Shown here in pieces: positions 6,981 through 15,209 of a stretch of DNA of 41,954 bases. The stretch comes from Chitinophagales bacterium (GTDB taxonomy: Bacteria > Bacteroidota > Bacteroidia > Chitinophagales > BACL12). The notes beneath the pieces are model-generated. The model was given only the letters and a program-made list of their open reading frames with translations, was not told where the DNA came from and ran no database searches. Position numbers and translations under genes: made by a program. The stretch spans positions 1 through 41,954 of the forward strand of contig JACMJP010000192.1 in NCBI GenBank assembly GCA_014380545.1, in the 5' to 3' direction. Within the stretch, counting starts at the first letter, position 1; each line of letters opens with the position of its first letter.

Positions 6981-7010
6981 TCGTCGTTCGTTTGTTCGTT
7001 CGTTAGTTCG
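6981..7010 (+). repeat. Imperfect GTTC/TTCG microsatellite
   Basis: About seven imperfect tetranucleotide units of the type GTTC occupy this stretch (for example TCGTTCGTTTGTTCGTTCG). Such tracts are prone to slippage. It lies about 95 bases before the DUF3817 start, so it is outside any gene and too far upstream to be a core promoter spacer. Confidence 0.6.
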
Positions 7011-7104
7011 ATAAATTTATCTCTCTTAATTATTTTATATTTATTTTTCACACATAGCACAGTGTAAGAATATTCTTTAAATATCTTCACCCTCAAAATC
7101 CAAT

Positions 7105-7413
7105 ATGCAAAAACCCTGGTATAAAACATCCATAGGCAGATTCAGAACAATAGCTATTTGCGAAGGAATTTCTTTTCTTGTATTATTATGCATTGCCATG
7201 CCATTAAAATATTTTGCAAATTTTCCACAGGCGGTTTTAATTGTTGGCTGGTTGCACGGATTTTTATTTATCACTTATATGTTTGCCGGGCTTGATGTTA
7301 AGATGACACATAACTGGAGCCTTAAAAAGACTTTCCTTGCGGTTGTTGCTTCCATTATTCCTTTTGGTCCTTTTATTCTGGACAAAAGGATCCTGCAGAA
7401 AGAAATGGAATAA
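7105..7413 (+). CDS. DUF3817 integral membrane protein
   Basis: A 102-residue membrane protein of the DUF3817 family, recognised by FRTIAICEGISFLVLLCIAMPLKYF, the HGFLFITY helix and a C-terminal SIIPFGPFILDKRI. Three transmembrane helices are visible. The function is unknown; members are widespread in Bacteroidota and Actinobacteria. It is a single gene on the plus strand. A weak dyad TATTC/GAATA (7424-7436) followed by T's may end its transcript. The promoter is not obvious. Confidence 0.85.
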   Translation: MQKPWYKTSIGRFRTIAICEGISFLVLLCIAMPLKYFANFPQAVLIVGWLHGFLFITYMFAGLDVKMTHNWSLKKTFLAVVASIIPFGPFILDKRILQKEME

Positions 7414-7495
7414 CCAAGCTCTTTATTCTTTGAATAGAATTTTTGTATTTTCATGTCGTCATATCATTTTATCAAACTAAAAACATACAACCATT

Positions 7496-8323
7496 ATGTC
7501 ATTCTTCGATCGCCTCTCTAACGGATGGAAACTTTCTATGAGCAGTTTCTCTGTACTCAAAAAAAATAAACAGCTTATTATTTTCCCTATTTTATCGGGA
7601 GCAGCATTAATTCTTATCATGGCAACTTTTGCCATCGGTGCGCTTGGTGCTAACGGCTGGGATTTCGATAATATACAGGAGACATCAAGTGTAACCACCT
7701 ATGCGCTTATGTTCATTTACTATGTAGTGAATTATTTCATCATCATATTTTTTAACATGGCACTAACGCATTGCACAAGATTGTATTTTCAGGGTGAAGA
7801 ACCTACAATAGGAAAAGGAATAAATTTCAGCATGAGCCGCTTAGGTGCAATTTTTTCATGGGCTGTTTTTGCAGCCACTGTAGGAACAATATTAAGAGCA
7901 ATACAGGAAAATTCAGGTCTTGTTGGAAAAATAATAACAGGTATAATCGGCATTGTATGGAGCATTGCAACATTCTTTGTAGTTCCGGTTATTGCTTATG
8001 AAGACCTCGGGCCCATTGCAGCCTTTAAGCGTTCGGGTCAACTGATGAAACAAAAATGGGGAGAAAGCCTTGGAGCAACTTTTAGTTTCGGTATCATACA
8101 GTTTCTTGCAGTTATACTTGTAGGTGCGCCGCTGTTTTTTATCGGTTCTTTATTTCATATCCTTGCGGGAATTATACTTGCGGTATTAGGCGTTTTCCTG
8201 GTAATTTCAGTAATGAGTGCCGCACATACTATTTTCATTAGTGCCGTATATCATAATATTACAGATCAACCGGTGAAAGATTTTGAAAACGAAACATTAG
8301 ACGGCCTGTTTATTCAGAAATGA
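7496..8323 (+). CDS. Multi-pass membrane protein, DUF6159-like
   Basis: A 275-residue protein with an N-terminal soluble lead (MSFFDRLSNGWKLSMSSFSVLKKNKQLIIFP) and about six hydrophobic helices. The conserved-looking segment YEDLGPIAAFKRSGQLMKQKWGES lies between the fourth and fifth helix. This agrees with what I know as the DUF6159 family. The role is unknown; the fold resembles membrane domains that organise lipids or other membrane proteins. It is a single gene, 82 bases after DUF3817. Confidence 0.7.
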   Translation: MSFFDRLSNGWKLSMSSFSVLKKNKQLIIFPILSGAALILIMATFAIGALGANGWDFDNIQETSSVTTYALMFIYYVVNYFIIIFFNMALTHCTRLYFQGEEPTIGKGINFSMSRLGAIFSWAVFAATVGTILRAIQENSGLVGKIITGIIGIVWSIATFFVVPVIAYEDLGPIAAFKRSGQLMKQKWGESLGATFSFGIIQFLAVILVGAPLFFIGSLFHILAGIILAVLGVFLVISVMSAAHTIFISAVYHNITDQPVKDFENETLDGLFIQK

Positions 8324-8348
8324 TTTAGGGTTTTCTTTGTGTGGATTC

Positions 8349-8378
8349 TTTGTGTAAAAGCAAAATCTTCTATCTTTG
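8349..8378 (+). promoter_or_regulatory. Promoter of rpmH-rnpA-yidD
   Basis: TTTG at 8349-8352 and TATCTTTG at 8371-8378 form a -33/-7 pair with an 18-base spacer, matching the Bacteroidota housekeeping promoter. The predicted start is near 8384, about 35 bases before the rpmH ATG. Confidence 0.7.
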
Positions 8379-8383
8379 CGCTC

Positions 8384-8403
8384 CCACATCAAAATGGATG
8401 TGG
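8384..8403 (+). promoter_or_regulatory. Hairpin at the 5' end of the rpmH transcript
   Basis: CCACATC (8384-8390) and GATGTGG (8397-8403) are perfectly complementary around a six-base loop. They fall at the predicted 5' end of the mRNA and 16 bases before the rpmH start. The hairpin may stabilise the transcript or affect initiation. Confidence 0.5.
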
Positions 8404-8419
8404 ATTTAAATAGTAAGTG

Positions 8420-8590
8420 ATGAAAAGGACATTTCAACCATCAAAGCGGAAAAGAGTGAACAAACATGGTTTCCGCAAACGCATGAGAAGCAAAGACGGA
8501 AGGGCAGTATTAAGAAACCGCCGCCGCAAAGGACGTAAAAAATTATCCGTGTCTGATGAAAGAACCATCAGGCAATTTAACCTGAGATAG
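8420..8590 (+). CDS. rpmH: 50S ribosomal protein L34
   Basis: A 56-residue, very basic protein opening with MKRTFQPSKRKRVNKHGFRK and continuing RMRSKDGRAVLRNRRRKGRKKLSVSDE. This is the L34 signature throughout. It is slightly longer than the 44-52 residues common in the family, with an extra C-terminal RTIRQFNLR. L34 is a component of the large ribosomal subunit. Its own strong promoter precedes it, and rnpA follows 21 bases downstream in the classic rpmH-rnpA order. The gene is shorter than usual ORF cut-offs and is easily missed. Confidence 0.95.
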   Translation: MKRTFQPSKRKRVNKHGFRKRMRSKDGRAVLRNRRRKGRKKLSVSDERTIRQFNLR

Positions 8591-8611
8591 GTCGGATGAA
8601 AGCATTTAAGC

Positions 8612-9040
8612 ATGCTCAAAACGAATAATCAGATGGAAGCATCTGACCTGCACAGATCAACTTTTTCAAAAGCTGAAAGGCTTTCAAGTAAAAAAATAAT
8701 TGCCTCGCTTTTTGAAGCGGGGCAAAGTTTTTTAATCGCCCCCCTAAGGGTTATTCATCAAAGAACTGTATCAAATTCTACTTGCCCGGTTCAGGTGGCA
8801 ATTACCGTTTCTAAAAAAAAATTCCCCAAAGCCGTTGACAGAAATAGAATTAAAAGACTCATCCGTGAAGCATATCGAATTAACAAACATGAGTTATACA
8901 AGCATCTCACGGGCAACAATATTTCCATTGCCGTCATCATTATTTATACTTCACACTCAATAACAACATTTAACGCAATGGAAAATAAAATCAAATTAGT
9001 TTTAATGCGTTTAATGCAGGAGTATGATGTGGTTGCGTAA
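8612..9040 (+). CDS. rnpA: Ribonuclease P protein component
   Basis: A 142-residue basic protein with the RnpA core: KAERLSSKKIIASLFEAGQSF at the N-terminus and the RNA-binding motif FPKAVDRNRIKRLIREAYR (about residues 68-86). It assists the RNase P RNA in 5' maturation of tRNA. It lies between rpmH and yidD and overlaps yidD by 17 bases. ATG 8612 is the first start; a second Met at residue 8 (8633) is also possible, as the first residues are not conserved. Confidence 0.93.
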   Translation: MLKTNNQMEASDLHRSTFSKAERLSSKKIIASLFEAGQSFLIAPLRVIHQRTVSNSTCPVQVAITVSKKKFPKAVDRNRIKRLIREAYRINKHELYKHLTGNNISIAVIIIYTSHSITTFNAMENKIKLVLMRLMQEYDVVA

Positions 9041-9254
9041 GGCAGTAAGTTGGCTGGTGATAAAACTTGTGCGTTTGTACCAGTTAATTATTTCGCCAAT
9101 ATTACCTAACAGTTGCCGCTACACACCAAGTTGTTCTCAATATATGATTGAAGCAATTAAAAAATACGGACCCATAAAGGGCGGATGGATGGGAGTTAAA
9201 AGAATTTCAAGGTGCCATCCCTGGGGTGGACACGGACATGATCCGGTGCCATGA
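9024..9254 (+). CDS. yidD: Membrane protein insertion efficiency factor YidD
   Basis: A 76-residue protein with the YidD signature: an amphipathic N-terminal helix (VIKLVRLYQLIISPILP), then NSCRYTPSCSQYMIEAIKKYG and ending SRCHPWGGHGHDPVP. All three family Cys (in SCRYTPSCS and RCHPW) are present. YidD helps YidC insert inner-membrane proteins. yidC itself is not in this cluster. Start at 9024, overlapping rnpA; a second ATG follows directly at 9027. Confidence 0.93.
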   Translation: MMWLRKAVSWLVIKLVRLYQLIISPILPNSCRYTPSCSQYMIEAIKKYGPIKGGWMGVKRISRCHPWGGHGHDPVP

Positions 9255-9262
9255 GAAATATT

Positions 9263-9299
9263 AAAACCTGAAAGGGTTGAAAACCCGTTCGCTGGTTTT
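9263..9299. repeat. Nested hairpin between yidD and ctpA
   Basis: AAAACC (9263-9268) pairs with GGTTTT (9294-9299), and inside it GGGTT (9274-9278) pairs with AACCC (9282-9286). There is no clear T-run, so it is a poor terminator candidate. It may be an mRNA structure or a small dispersed repeat. Confidence 0.4.
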
Positions 9300-9323
9300 A
9301 AGAAATAACAAAATTAAATTTTA

Positions 9324-11024
9324 ATGAAAATGTTTTCTATGAAAAAAATAAATAATTATCTGCAGACATTAAAAGGAAAAATAATTCTTGGAATTAGTAT
9401 TACCTCAATTTCAATTGTATTAACCTCAGCCGTTACAAGATCTGATCTGTTTGAGATCGGAAAAAATATTGACATTTTCACTTCTGTATATAAAGAACTC
9501 AATACATATTATGTTGATGAAATAGATCCAAATAAAATGATGCGCACAGGTATTGATGCAATGCTTGAAACATGCGATCCATATACAAATTATATTTCAG
9601 AAGCAGAGATTGAAGGATATAAATTTCAGATAACCGGAAATTACGGAGGCATTGGTGCGGTAATTCGTCCGGTTGACGGAGATGTAACTGTTATTTCAAC
9701 ATATGATGGTTTTCCTGCAGATAAAGCAGGTTTGGAAGCCGGTGACATTATAGTGGAGATAGATGGAAAGAAGGCAAGCGGCAGAAATAGTGATGAAGTG
9801 AGTGAAATATTACGGGGTTCACCGGGAACAAATGTTATTATTAAATACAAAAAACCATTTGAAGAAAAAATTTACGAATTAGCAATTGCAAGAGAAGAAA
9901 TTAAAATTGATAATGTTCCATACTTCGGAATGGTAAATAATAATATCGGTTATATCATTCTCACACAATTCACTGAAAACTCAGGGCGTAATGTTGCAAA
10001 TGCATATAATGAACTGAAAGAAAAAAACCCGGGCCTGAAAGGAATTATTCTTGACCTGAGAGGCAATCCCGGAGGATTATTAAATGAAGCAGTTAATGTA
10101 AGTAATGTATTTATTGAGAAGGGAAAAGAAATATGCAGCACAAAAGGAAGGGTTGCGGAATGGGATAAATCATTTACAGCAATAAATGCCGCAATAGATA
10201 CACAGGTTCCGCTGGTTGTTTTAACCAATAGCCGCAGTGCAAGCGCAAGCGAAATTGTAAGTGGCGTTGTGCAGGATTATGATCGTGGTGTTATTGTAGG
10301 GCAAAAAACTTATGGAAAGGGATTAGTGCAAACAACCAGGGATATTTCTTATAACACGAAATTAAAATTAACAACTGCAAAATATTATATACCAAGCGGA
10401 AGGTGTATTCAGGCGCTTGATTATTCACACAGAAATGAAGATGGCAGTGTAGGGAAAATTCCTGATTCTTTAAAAACAGCCTTTAAAACAAGCTCTGGAA
10501 GAACAGTGTATGATGGCGGTGGTGTTGATCCTGATATAACTGTTGAAACAGAAAACTATAAAGACATTACAATAAGCCTTCTTGCAAAGAATTTAATTTT
10601 TGGTTATTCAACAAAATATAAATATGATCATGCAACAATTGCAGATGCCAAAACATTTTCCTTAACCGATGTCGAGTATGAAACTTTTATAAAATGGCTC
10701 GCCGGTAAAGATTATGATTATACAACTGAAACAGAAAAGTTATTGAATGATCTTGAAGCAAAAGCAAAAGAAGATGCTTATTATGAAGCATTGAAAACAG
10801 ATATTGAAGACCTTCGTAAGGGTATGGGGCATGATAAAGAAAAAGACCTTTATAAATTTAAAGATGAAATACTCTTTGAACTAAACAAAGAAATTGTTTC
10901 CCGGTATTATAATGAAGACGGAATTATAGAAGTTGGGTTTAAAACCGATCCTGATGTTTTAGAAGCAGTTAAAATCTTAAGTGATCCTGTTGCTTATAAT
11001 GCATTACTGAAGCCAAATAAATAA
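9324..11024 (+). CDS. C-terminal processing peptidase, S41 family (CtpA-like)
   Basis: A 566-residue envelope protease with a single N-terminal hydrophobic segment (about residues 18-36). A PDZ domain (about 100-180, with GGIGAVIRPVDGD and AGLEAGDIIVEIDG) is followed by the S41 catalytic domain. The catalytic dyad is visible: S307 in SRSASASEIVSG and K332 in QKTYGKGLVQ, spaced 25 residues apart as in CtpB. A C-terminal helical extension of about 170 residues follows. Such proteases trim or degrade envelope proteins from the C-terminus. It follows yidD by 69 bases and ends at a strong terminator. A second Met at residue 6 is an alternative start. Confidence 0.9.
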   Translation: MKMFSMKKINNYLQTLKGKIILGISITSISIVLTSAVTRSDLFEIGKNIDIFTSVYKELNTYYVDEIDPNKMMRTGIDAMLETCDPYTNYISEAEIEGYKFQITGNYGGIGAVIRPVDGDVTVISTYDGFPADKAGLEAGDIIVEIDGKKASGRNSDEVSEILRGSPGTNVIIKYKKPFEEKIYELAIAREEIKIDNVPYFGMVNNNIGYIILTQFTENSGRNVANAYNELKEKNPGLKGIILDLRGNPGGLLNEAVNVSNVFIEKGKEICSTKGRVAEWDKSFTAINAAIDTQVPLVVLTNSRSASASEIVSGVVQDYDRGVIVGQKTYGKGLVQTTRDISYNTKLKLTTAKYYIPSGRCIQALDYSHRNEDGSVGKIPDSLKTAFKTSSGRTVYDGGGVDPDITVETENYKDITISLLAKNLIFGYSTKYKYDHATIADAKTFSLTDVEYETFIKWLAGKDYDYTTETEKLLNDLEAKAKEDAYYEALKTDIEDLRKGMGHDKEKDLYKFKDEILFELNKEIVSRYYNEDGIIEVGFKTDPDVLEAVKILSDPVAYNALLKPNK

Positions 11025-11040
11025 TGTATTCTTTTCAAAA

Positions 11041-11080
11041 GAAACCTCCGGTGAAGAATACTCCCGGAGGTTTCTTTTTT
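11041..11080 (+). terminator. Intrinsic terminator after ctpA-like gene
   Basis: GAAACCTCCGG (11041-11051) pairs perfectly with CCGGAGGTTTC (11064-11074), loop of 12, followed by six T's (11075-11080). Confidence 0.9.
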
Positions 11081-11085
11081 ATATA

Positions 11086-11093
11086 TAATTTTG
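11086..11093 (+). promoter_or_regulatory. -7 element TAATTTTG for the M28 peptidase gene
   Basis: TAATTTTG fits TAnnTTTG and is followed by C, 16 bases before the ATG at 11110. Its position right after the terminator separates this transcript from the upstream one. The -33 element would fall in the terminator and is not clear. Confidence 0.5.
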
Positions 11094-11109
11094 CACTCAA
11101 TACTTTGAC

Positions 11110-12795
11110 ATGAATAATAAATATTTTTTTATATTCTTTTTATTTTTAACTTCTTCAATTGTTTTTTCACAATCTGCAGTTGAAGAAAAACTAAAAGCAC
11201 ATGTTACCTATTTAGCTGATGATAAACTGGAAGGAAGGGCAACCGGTAGTGCAGGAGAAAAATTAGCCGCAAGATATATTGTAAGCAATTTTATGGCTGA
11301 AGGAATTAAGCCTGCAAATATTGAAGGAAAAAATTATTTGGAAGAGTTTACTTTAAATGCGGGAAGGGAAGCAGGAAAAAATAATTTTATTGAGCTTACA
11401 GGTGTTGTTCCAAATGAACGGTTCGATTTTTTTAAAGATTATAACGGAACACTCATTTATCCCCTGGATTTTTCAGGTAATGGTGCGGTAAACGGTGAAT
11501 ATATTTTCTGTGGCTACGGTATCACAGCACCGGAGTTAAATTATGATGATTATAAAAGCAAAAATGTAAAAGGAAAAATTGCAGTTATAAAAGTTTCAAC
11601 TCCTGAAGGTGGTAATCCGCATTCTTCCTATTTTAAATATATTGATGAGCGGGATAAAGTAAAAACAGCAATTTCCAATGGAGCTATTGCAGTAGTTTTT
11701 ATAAATGAAGATGTTGATTATCCTGAGCTTGAAAAAGATTTTTCTCATAATATTACACCTGTTGAAATTCCTGTAATTTATTATGCAAAATCTTTTGTTC
11801 CACAATTTAATAAAGTGGTGAGTATTAAAATTTCTGTTGAGTTAAATCAAATAACGAAAATAGGATATAACATCCTAGCATATATTGATAATGCAGCAAA
11901 ATACACAATTGTAGTTGGCGGACATTATGACCATCTCGGTTATGGAGAAACGGGAGGATCATTATACCGTGGTGAACCGGTTATTCATAATGGTGCTGAT
12001 GACAATGCAAGCGGAGTTGCTTTAATTATGGAGCTTGCAAAAGAAATAAATGCTTCTAATTTTAAAAACAATAATTATTTATTTATTGCATTCAGTGGGG
12101 AAGAAATGGGTTTATACGGATCAAAAGCATTTACTAATTCTGAATTAGCAAAAAAATACGATATCAATTACATGTTGAATTACGATATGGTAGGAAGATT
12201 AGATAGTAATAAAACTTTAATTATAAATGGTGTTGGAACCTCACCATCCTGGCATGTTTTGAATAGTATAAAAGTTGATGACATAAAAATTAAAACAACT
12301 GAATCAGGAGTTGGTCCAAGCGATCAAACATCATTTTATTTAAAGGATATTCCCGTGCTGCATTTTTTTACAGGTTCTCATAGCGATTATCATAAACCCG
12401 GAGACGATGCAGAAAAAATAAATTATTCCGGTATTGAAAGTATACTGGAATTTTCTTATGCCCTGATAGATTCTTTAAATAATAAAGGGGAAATTGTTTT
12501 TACAAAAACAAAAGAGGATAATAATGATAACGCTCCTAAATTCACTGTTACACTGGGTGTAATTCCGGATTATACTTTTGAGGGGTCGGGAATGCGTATT
12601 GATGCTGTGAGCGATGGGAAGCCTGCCTTTAAAGCCGGATTACTTGCAGGCGATGTTGTAATTAAATTAGGGGAACATGATGTAGTTGATTTGATGAGCT
12701 ACATGAAGGCCCTCAGTAAATTTAATAAAGGTGATGCAACAACAGTTATTATTAACAGAAATAATTCAGCACAAACTTTCCCTATACAATTTTAA
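11110..12795 (+). CDS. Secreted M28-family zinc aminopeptidase with C-terminal PDZ
   Basis: A 561-residue protein with a signal peptide (FFIFFLFLTSSIVFS). A protease-associated-like region (about 100-240) is inserted before the M28 catalytic domain. Metal and catalytic residues are visible: H272 in GGHYDH, D297/D298 in GADDNASG, E331-E332 in SGEEMG, D359 in NYDMVG, and H428 in HSDYHKPGD. A PDZ domain (about 475-555) closes the protein. It should act in the periplasm or outside the cell as an aminopeptidase or carboxypeptidase-like enzyme. Its stop codon abuts the tsaB start, so the two are co-transcribed, though functionally unrelated. Confidence 0.9.
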   Translation: MNNKYFFIFFLFLTSSIVFSQSAVEEKLKAHVTYLADDKLEGRATGSAGEKLAARYIVSNFMAEGIKPANIEGKNYLEEFTLNAGREAGKNNFIELTGVVPNERFDFFKDYNGTLIYPLDFSGNGAVNGEYIFCGYGITAPELNYDDYKSKNVKGKIAVIKVSTPEGGNPHSSYFKYIDERDKVKTAISNGAIAVVFINEDVDYPELEKDFSHNITPVEIPVIYYAKSFVPQFNKVVSIKISVELNQITKIGYNILAYIDNAAKYTIVVGGHYDHLGYGETGGSLYRGEPVIHNGADDNASGVALIMELAKEINASNFKNNNYLFIAFSGEEMGLYGSKAFTNSELAKKYDINYMLNYDMVGRLDSNKTLIINGVGTSPSWHVLNSIKVDDIKIKTTESGVGPSDQTSFYLKDIPVLHFFTGSHSDYHKPGDDAEKINYSGIESILEFSYALIDSLNNKGEIVFTKTKEDNNDNAPKFTVTLGVIPDYTFEGSGMRIDAVSDGKPAFKAGLLAGDVVIKLGEHDVVDLMSYMKALSKFNKGDATTVIINRNNSAQTFPIQF

Positions 12796-13467
12796 TTGTC
12801 TTATATTTTACATATAGAAACCTCTGAGCCGATATGTAGTGTTGCACTAAGTCATAACAGTATATTATTACATGAAATAAATAGTGATAAAGAAAATACA
12901 CATGCAGCCCATCTTACAGTTTTAATTCAGCAATTATTAGAACTCTGTCAAATTAAAATAAAACAGCTCAATGCTGTTGCTGTGAGTGCAGGGCCCGGGT
13001 CTTATACAGGTTTACGCATTGGTGTTTCTACTGCAAAAGGAATTTGTCATGCTTTGAATATTCCTTTAATTAGCATAAATACATTGCAGGCTATGGCTAA
13101 CGGAATAATAAAATCGTCTGAGAATAATTTATACTGCCCCATGATTGACGCAAGAAGAATAGAAGTGTATTGCGCATTATTTGATGCTAACTTAATTACA
13201 ATTTTAAAAGAGGATGCAAGAGTAATCGATAAAAATATTTTTGAAGATGCCTTAAATTCAAAAACTATTTTATTTTTCGGGAGCGGTGCAGAAAAATGTA
13301 AAAGCATTATTCTACATAATAGCGCAATATTTTTAAATGATTATTTGCATACTGCAAAAAATATGGTAACCATAGCACATAGTAATTTTATAAAAAATCA
13401 ATTTGTGGACCTGGCTTATTTTGAACCGAATTACCTTAAAAATTTTTATACAAGACAGACTGTCTAG
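12796..13467 (+). CDS. tsaB: tRNA threonylcarbamoyladenosine biosynthesis protein TsaB
   Basis: A 223-residue ASKHA-fold protein. The N-terminus ILHIETSEPICSVALS and the motif AVSAGPGSYTGLRIGVSTAKG (about 62-82) are typical of TsaB. It partners TsaD and TsaE in making t6A37 on tRNAs. The start is TTG directly after the stop of the peptidase gene; it places the first conserved strand correctly, and no ATG or GTG would. A 13-base perfect dyad at the very end of the gene (13453-13465) is mentioned separately. Confidence 0.9.
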   Translation: MSYILHIETSEPICSVALSHNSILLHEINSDKENTHAAHLTVLIQQLLELCQIKIKQLNAVAVSAGPGSYTGLRIGVSTAKGICHALNIPLISINTLQAMANGIIKSSENNLYCPMIDARRIEVYCALFDANLITILKEDARVIDKNIFEDALNSKTILFFGSGAEKCKSIILHNSAIFLNDYLHTAKNMVTIAHSNFIKNQFVDLAYFEPNYLKNFYTRQTV

Positions 13468-13477
13468 TGTGTAAAAA

Positions 13478-13509
13478 TTTGTTTTTTTCTAATATATGTT
13501 ATAGTTTTG
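13478..13509 (+). promoter_or_regulatory. Promoter of the ArsR-like pair
   Basis: TTTG (13478-13481) and TAGTTTTG (13502-13509) with a 20-base spacer form a good Bacteroidota promoter. The -7 element covers a potential TTG start at 13507, so that codon cannot be the start of a transcript made here; ATG 13534 is favoured. Confidence 0.6.
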
Positions 13510-13533
13510 AAAAGTCACCGGCAAACTAAATAC

Positions 13534-13875
13534 ATGCCCGCAAAAGCCAGTATACGTTTAGTGCATTCAGGCTTCTCGCCCGAAATAAAATTGGAATATA
13601 ATGTCTTGCGTAAATCTGTACTGATATTAAGATCAATAAATCACACATTGAGGCAGCAAATAATACAAATGTTGCTTGAAAAAGAAAAATTAACAGTAAC
13701 TGAAATATTTATTAAGATGCGCCTTGAACAATCTGTGGCTTCACAGCATCTTGCCATTTTAAAAAGATCCGGAGTTGTTACATCGGAAAGAGAAGGAAAG
13801 AATATTTATTATATGTTGAAGAAGGACAGATTGAGGGAAATTGGTAATATGATAATAGAATTATCTCATGCATAA
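13534..13875 (+). CDS. ArsR-type winged-helix regulator (first of a pair)
   Basis: A 113-residue regulator with an ArsR-like helix-turn-helix: SINHTLRQQIIQMLLEKEKLTVTEIFIKM, then LEQSVASQHLAILKRSGVV as the recognition helix, and a wing EREGKNIYYML. No Cys or His metal site typical of ArsR/SmtB is seen, so the signal is unknown. It overlaps the second regulator by 8 bases. The two share the core LEQSVxSQHLxxL and probably arose by duplication; they may work as a heterodimer or regulate each other. The start is chosen by promoter position. Confidence 0.8.
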   Translation: MPAKASIRLVHSGFSPEIKLEYNVLRKSVLILRSINHTLRQQIIQMLLEKEKLTVTEIFIKMRLEQSVASQHLAILKRSGVVTSEREGKNIYYMLKKDRLREIGNMIIELSHA

Positions 13876-14197
13876 AATAGCTAAAGGATCTGACATATAT
13901 ATTTTTGAAAATCTTTCTCAAAACAAATTAGAAAGAGCTTCAGAAATACTGCGAACAATAACGCACCCACTCAGGATGAAGATGATGGCTTATATTGACA
14001 AAAATAAAGAAGTACATGTGACTAAAATATTCAGTGCCTTAAATCTTGAACAATCTGTTGTATCGCAACATCTTAAAGTTTTAAGAAACAGCGGATATGT
14101 TATTGCGAAGCGGCAGGGTAAATTAATATATTACAGCCTTAATTATAAATTAATTTCAGATACTTTAATGCTGATCGAAAAATATAAAATTAAATAA
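13868..14197 (+). CDS. ArsR-type winged-helix regulator (second of a pair)
   Basis: A 109-residue winged-helix protein: ASEILRTITHPLRMKMMAYIDKNKEVHVTKIF, recognition helix LEQSVVSQHLKVLRNSGYV, wing KRQGKLIYYSLN. It contains no Cys at all, so thiol metal sensing is excluded. Its start overlaps the end of the first regulator, and its stop lies one base from the convergent nadA stop, with no room for a separate terminator. Targets are unknown; I see no obvious partner gene beside the pair. Confidence 0.8.
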   Translation: MHKIAKGSDIYIFENLSQNKLERASEILRTITHPLRMKMMAYIDKNKEVHVTKIFSALNLEQSVVSQHLKVLRNSGYVIAKRQGKLIYYSLNYKLISDTLMLIEKYKIK

Positions 14198-14198
14198 A

Positions 14199-15209
14199 TT
14201 ACAAACCTGCTCTGGCAGAAATATCCAGCATTCTCTCTATTGGCAATCTTGCTTTTTCAAGTAACTCCTTTTCCATTATTATTTCAGGCAGTTCGTATAA
14301 CATGCTTATATATAATTTTTCAAGTGTATTTCTTTTCATATGCGGACAATCATTACATGCACATAAATTATCAGGGGGTGCAGGAATAAATGTTTTATGC
14401 GGCGACTTTATTTGCATCTGATGAATAATGCCTGTTTCAGTAGCTACTATATATTCATTTGCGCTGTCTTCTTGTGAATATTTTAATAATCCGGTTGTGC
14501 TACCTATAAAATCTGCAATATGTAAAACTGGTTCTTCACATTCAGGGTGCGCAATTACTTTTGCATTTGGATGGCGGTGTTTTAATTTGGTTATCTTCTC
14601 TAAAGAAAAAATTTCATGCACCATACAGCTTCCATTCCATAACACCATCTTTCTTCCTGTTTTCTTCTCAATATATCTTCCGAGATTTTTATCCGGTGCA
14701 AAAATTATAGGCGTATCGACAGAGACGCTCTCCACTACTTTAATTGCATTGCTACTTGTGCAGATAATATCGCTTAATGCCTTTATTTCTGCGGTGCAAT
14801 TGATATAAGAAATAACAACATGCCCCGGATTTTCTTCCTTAAACTTCTTAAATAAAGCAGGGGGGCAGGAATCTGCAAGTGAACAACCTGCTTTTGAATC
14901 AGGCATAATAACTTTTTTATGAGGATTTAAAATCTTCGCCGTTTCAGCCATGAAATGCACACCCGCAAAAACAATTATATCAGCGGGTGTTCTGACAGCA
15001 TTTTGAGCAAGCCCTAAACTATCACCGATATAATCTGCTACGTCCTGTATATCTGATTCCTGATAATAATGCGCAAGAATAACTGCATTCTTTTCTTTTT
15101 TTATCTTTTCTATTTCAGCAAACAGGTCCAAAGAGGGATCAGGCTCAGTATCAATAAATCCTTTTCGATCTAAAATTGAATAATCCACATTTTTATCCTC
15201 TATTATCAT
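14199..15209 (-). CDS. nadA: Quinolinate synthase A
   Basis: A 336-residue NadA. It condenses iminoaspartate and dihydroxyacetone phosphate to quinolinate in de novo NAD synthesis, using an oxygen-sensitive [4Fe-4S] cluster. The probable cluster ligands are C109 (in KAGCSLADSC), C195 (in WNGSCMVHE) and one of the Cys in CACNDC (C283/C285/C288). HYYQESDIQDVADYIGDSL (about 47-65) is the conserved substrate loop. Neither nadB nor nadC is beside it; nadD lies 422 bases upstream on the same strand. It is convergent with the ArsR pair. Confidence 0.95.
   Translation of the reverse strand: MIIEDKNVDYSILDRKGFIDTEPDPSLDLFAEIEKIKKEKNAVILAHYYQESDIQDVADYIGDSLGLAQNAVRTPADIIVFAGVHFMAETAKILNPHKKVIMPDSKAGCSLADSCPPALFKKFKEENPGHVVISYINCTAEIKALSDIICTSSNAIKVVESVSVDTPIIFAPDKNLGRYIEKKTGRKMVLWNGSCMVHEIFSLEKITKLKHRHPNAKVIAHPECEEPVLHIADFIGSTTGLLKYSQEDSANEYIVATETGIIHQMQIKSPHKTFIPAPPDNLCACNDCPHMKRNTLEKLYISMLYELPEIIMEKELLEKARLPIERMLDISARAGL

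Noticed and set aside
13453..13465. Perfect 13-base dyad AGACAGACTGTCT upstream of the ArsR pair promoter
   Set aside because: It lies inside the last codons of tsaB and no second copy was found near the -7 element; possible operator but unsupported.
14428..14808. 126-codon plus-strand open frame inside nadA
   Set aside because: Antisense shadow of a clear nadA; no motif.
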